This document shows positions 60,440-64,000 of a stretch of 64,000 bases of DNA, one piece after another. This stretch comes from Sphagnum compactum (Eukaryota > Bryophyta > Sphagnopsida > Sphagnales). The notes under the pieces were generated by a model. That model made no database searches. It was not told the DNA's origin and was given only the letters and a program-made list of their open reading frames with translations. Both the position numbers and the translations under genes were made by a program. The stretch covers positions 13,397,118 to 13,461,117 of the forward strand of contig OZ234503.1 of the NCBI GenBank assembly GCA_965153455.1, in the 5' to 3' direction. Numbering within the stretch: the stretch's first letter is position 1; every line of letters begins with the position of its first letter.

Positions 60440-61640
60440 TCTAGAAAAAACCCAGCAAGCTTCTCTTAGCACCGAAAGAAGCTTGATGAGATTCTTTCCT
60501 ACAACGAAGACCATAGATTGGGAAGAGCTAAAATAATAATAAAAGAACAAGGGGAGGAAGAAGGGGAACAATTGTTGCAGGAAAAAACCCATGGAGGTTC
60601 TCTAAGTGTCGAGAGAAGCTCGCCATGTTTATTTTTTGTAATGAAGGTGTGCAGGTTAAAAAAAATTAAAAAATAACTTGTCGAGCTTCTCTCAACACCA
60701 AGAAAATGAAGGGTTGTAAAAAAAAACTTGTTGAGCTTTTTTCGAGGTCGAAAGAAGTTCGGCAAAATTATTTCCTACAAAGAAGACCACAAATTCGGAA
60801 GAGCCAGAAGAATAATAAAATATGAACAAGAAGCAAAGGGGGAAGAATTGTTGCAAAAAAAAACTATCGAGCTTCTTTCAGTGCCAAGAGAAGCTTGGTG
60901 GGTTTGTTTTTTGCAAAGTCAAGTTCACATGGAGAAGAACCATAATAACAAGAAAGACGAAAAAGAAGAAAAAATGGAAGAATGGTTGTAGGAAAAAACC
61001 CGTGGAGCTTTTTTCAGCACCGAAAGAAGCTCCACAAGTTTGTTTTACGTAATGGTGGTGTGTGGGGTAAAAATTTTGTAGAAAAAAACCTGCCAAACTT
61101 CTATTGGTGTCGAGCGAAGTTTGGCAGGAAGACAATGAAGAGTATAAAAAAAAATCCATCGAACTTCTCTCGACGCCAAAAGAGGTTCCACAAGATTTTT
61201 TCTACAAAGGCAAGCTCACATGGAGAAGAAACATAGTAACAAGAAAAAATGAAGAAGAAAAAGTGGAAGAATGGTTGTAGGAAAAAACATGTGGAATTTT
61301 TTTTGGTTTCGAGAAAAGTTACACAAGTTGTTTTCTATAATGAAGGTGTGCAGGTTAGAAAATTTGCAGAAAAAAACTTGTTGAATTCTTTTGGCGCCAA
61401 AAGAAGCTCGACGGGAAAATAATGATAGGTGGTAGAAAAAATACTTGTGGAGCTTTTTTCAGCACTGAAAGAAGCTTGGCGAGCTTTTTTTCAACAAAGA
61501 AGACCGCAGATTGAAGAGAACCAGCAGAATAGTAAAAGAAGATGAAGAAAAGGGGGAAAAATTGTTGCAAAAAAAACTTGTGGAGCTTCTCTTGGCATTG
61601 AAAGAAGGTTGATGGGCTTTTTTTCTACAAAAAATACTAC
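60440..61640. repeat. Array of about ten related hairpin units
   Basis: A ~40-bp palindromic motif of the type GAGCTTCT(T/C)T - loop - A(A/G)AGAAGCTC recurs about every 80-130 bp, between A-rich spacers that share GGAAGAA and GGTGTG..GG words. The best hairpins are 60456-60485, 60728-60765 (17 pairs, four of them G-U), 60866-60899 (13 pairs, three G-U), 61003-61036 (14 pairs, one G-U), 61089-61128 (13 perfect pairs), 61290-61325, 61380-61412 and 61450-61477. The arms differ between units yet stay complementary. Frames open through the block are coincidental. Confidence 0.7.
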
Positions 61641-62970
61641 AAATGATGAGGAGTTCGGTCTTACCTTCTCAAGAAGGTTTTGCCTTCTAAAGTCGAGTGT
61701 TGAAAAAGCTGGAAAAAGCTCTAATTGTGACTCCTCCTCGAAAACTTGTTCGTTTTCTTTGTGCGATGTTGCTTCCTTTTCCTTCAATGGAACTCCACTC
61801 TGATTAGAACTTCACAAAGAAAAAGATGAAACATCATCTACACATTCAAGAAACAAATAATTTCAAGAAATGAAGATGAAAAAGGTGTGAAGGATGTGTA
61901 TTACATGACCCATCATGTCCATGTGATGTGTGTTTATTTCTCCTTTGAAAATGGTTGAATCCTCACTGCTCCCCTCTTCCAAAATCACGAACAAAGATTG
62001 ATTCCTCCTTCTTTTGTTTTGAAATTGGAATTGCTACGCCTTCTTCGATGTTGATGAAACTCCTTCTTCTCAAAACTGGACCTTTACATCTAGAAGACTT
62101 GCAATTTGAATATTGGAATGAGCTACAAGCTTCAAAATATATCAATTGCACACGTTGCGAACATTAATTTTATATTGACTGACTAAAACCCTAAACCTAA
62201 AACGTATTCAAATTTTCAAAAGTTCTAATATGATTTCATTAATTTAATTGTTTGATGGGAATTATGTTTCCATGGAATTATATTTATATGATTGGCGCAT
62301 ATATCTCATAGTTTGTCATATTAATAAATGCTCTCATGCCAATTGGATTTAGGTTTCACATCCAAAAATTTACACATTTGCTCATGGTCATATAATGTTT
62401 TTTGCTTTTCGTGCCCTAGAAACAAGGAAATCACATGCAAGGGGATAGGTTGACATATGCATCCAAATTCATTTACATAACACATGCATATGTATGTATG
62501 GTATGTATCTATTAAAAAAGTGCATTCTTTCATTTAAATGGCCAAGAGGTGGAGTACATACATTTGACACCAATAGATGGCACATCAATATTATAATTGC
62601 ATTGTTTCAAACATCATCCATCTACTTGTGGTATGTATGTAACAATGTTACTTATAGTTCTTATGATACATATAATACATGTGTTCCATATAATACATAT
62701 GGCCCATATCATCAAATGGGAGCAAATTGTACTTATGGGTCATGTGGGACACTTGTTGCGGATGTTGCATACAGGACATATGGTGTTGTGTGTGGATCTT
62801 CCAAATGAATATAAACATGTGTTTACAAGTGGTTCCAAAAATAAAATAAAATCCACTCCAAATGTTCAAGATTTCGTTAGATCATGTGCATATGAATAGA
62901 CATAACTTTGCATACAAATCGAAATGTATACCACAAAAGGAAATAATGATACCTCTTTGCAAGATGAATC
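61641..62970. other. Gene-free stretch
   Basis: A short frame around 61640-61800 (FSRRFCLLKSSVEKAGKSSN) continues from the hairpin block but has no motif. The rest is AT-rich with short ATACATAT words near 62660-62710. No element could be delimited. Confidence 0.4.
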
Positions 62971-63971
62971 TCACACATTAAAATTAAGATGATGATTATT
63001 TGAAGAGATTCCACCTAGAATTGACCTTTTGAAAAATGACAAAAATTCCTTGAACAAAAACCTTGTCATCCATGTTTTGGTTTGGACTACCATACATGTT
63101 CCAAATTTGTAGTGTTTAACATAATCATCTTTGATTCTTTCACCTCGAAATATGTAGAATCTTGGTATCAATCCCCCTGTTGCATTCACTACACAATTGA
63201 TGGTTAGCCATTCTCTGGATTTTGGGATGGTGCTGTATATTTGATGATAACCCCTTTTTGTTAGAACTATAGCTCCTGATTGCCTCCCTACTTGAATTCC
63301 AGTTTCATTAGAGTTCCAAATGTGATGTGCACTATATTGATGTTGGTGTACAAGGATGTCAAGTTCTCGTATAACAAGTTGCAAGAATTGGTGGTGAAGC
63401 CTTGGGCTCTACTAATTTCCAATCCTTCTGCAAGACGAATGCTCAATTCTGGATACCTACGCTTAAACCAATACCACCAGGAATCCCTAGGCACCCCATT
63501 ATGAAATGTGGTGGGTCGAGTTTGAGTAACTTTTGCCACCTTCCATTTGAGTTGTGGTAATATTATGGACAACCCACATTCCTACATACTTAGAACCCAT
63601 GCAACAAGAACATGTTCTTCTTTTATTAGTACACCCAATGGTCCAATTTTTCTACTTCTAGTCTATCCATTTAGGTGGTTAGAAAGTGAAGTTATAGGTA
63701 TGCCCCAAAACTTGCTTGCCCTTCATAAAGAAGTAAGGCCACGTTCAACTGCATCCATGGTTGTGTCTAATTCTTCATTTGACCACTTGCTTCTTGGATT
63801 TATAATAGGCACCCTATTTGTTCTTGTTAGCCTTTGTGTTGTCATGTTTGATCTAGTTTGAGGAGGGACATTCTCCTTGTCCAATGCCTGATGGTCCACC
63901 ACTGCATTTTGTTTGCTATGAGGGACATTGAACATCATGATGTTTATGGTTTTCCTAGACCCAACCTCCAA
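62971..63971 (-). pseudogene. pogo/Tigger-type (Tc1-mariner superfamily) DDE transposase pseudogene, 3' truncated
   Basis: Read on the minus strand from the right window edge. KWSNEELDTTMDAVERGLTS and ASKFWGIPITSLSNHLNG form the N-terminal psq-like helix-turn-helix. WWYWFKRRYPELSIRLAEGL is the CENP-B/Tc5-type DNA-binding domain. After a frameshift near 63345, HHIWNSNETGIQVG supplies the first catalytic acid of the DDE_1 endonuclease, followed by STIPKSREWLTINCVVNATG and FLFKEFLSFFKRS. Homology stops at about 62985, before the second catalytic Asp (expected shortly after HHL), so the C-terminal half is lost. In-frame stops are TGA at 63723-63725, TAG at 63663-63665 and TAG at 63582-63584; all three fit CGA or CAG changes. 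The element is dead and was cut by deletion or insertion at its 3' side. Confidence 0.85.
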
Positions 63972-64000
63972 TAGCTTGTTGGTGTGTGTTTAAGCCACAT

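Noticed and set aside
60263-61787. Phe/Ser-rich minus-strand frames in the hairpin block
   Set aside because: They arise from A-rich spacers and repeated GAAGC words; none keeps one frame across units.

Overview
The window reads as nuclear DNA of a land plant, most likely a fern or another seed-free vascular plant. This is an inference. It rests on spliced genes with GT..AG introns; a PLS-type pentatricopeptide (PPR) protein of the highly repetitive style common in ferns and lycophytes, with an OSB-like PDF motif at its N-terminus; a KAI2-type hydrolase; a hydrolase-NB-ARC-LRR (HNL) immune-receptor gene, a class described from liverworts and other non-flowering plants; and long AT-rich gene-poor stretches with decayed DNA transposons.

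Layout. 0.4-2.9 kb: PPR gene (three exons, + strand), with its E-motif coding segment triplicated at the 3' end. 5.4-6.05 kb: small unidentified gene (-). 6.4-8.4 kb: a 75-bp minisatellite with an inverted terminal copy, then degenerate telomere-like DNA. 8.8-9.96 kb: ribosomal protein eL22 (+), with a telo-box and a pyrimidine-rich leader. 11.2-13.1 kb: a MITE-like element and a 60-bp minisatellite. 16.3-17.6 kb: complete KAI2 homologue (-) with an intact Ser-Asp-His triad. 17.7-24 kb: gene-poor. 24.0-40.3 kb: HNL gene (+): alpha/beta-hydrolase exons, NB-ARC exon, then one enormous LRR exon. 41-50 kb: gene-poor, with a CACTA-type TNP2 transposase pseudogene (-). 50.0-54.3 kb: a 5'-truncated second copy of the HNL locus. 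54.3-64 kb: repeats, a CACTA-like terminus, a decayed coiled-coil gene, an array of diverging hairpins and a pogo-like transposase pseudogene (-).

The most striking object is the LRR exon. From 29387 to 39608 it is a tandem array of exactly 142 units of 72 bp (24 residues, one LRR each), less only two 1-bp deletions. The paralogous copy has exactly 29 units less one 1-bp deletion. All other variation is substitution. The HNL frame stays open for 58 complete array units plus part of the 59th, then ends at TAG (33602-33604); the remaining ~83 units carry further stops and two frameshifts. Longer blocks recur at exact multiples of 72 bp (864, 2232, 6408) or at a multiple less one (1223, 863), a clear footprint of unequal exchange. 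Outside the arrays the two copies are almost identical, with the same length 5' of the array and a 2-bp difference 3' of it, and each has stops where the other is sense. The locus therefore looks like an LRR copy-number engine that also makes pseudogenes.

Most stops in the HNL remnants, both transposases and the coiled-coil remnant can be explained as CAG/CAA/CGA to TAG/TAA/TGA, or TGG to TAG/TGA, which suggests decay by deamination of methylated cytosine. The housekeeping genes (eL22, KAI2) are intact and have no evident functional link to the immune-receptor locus.
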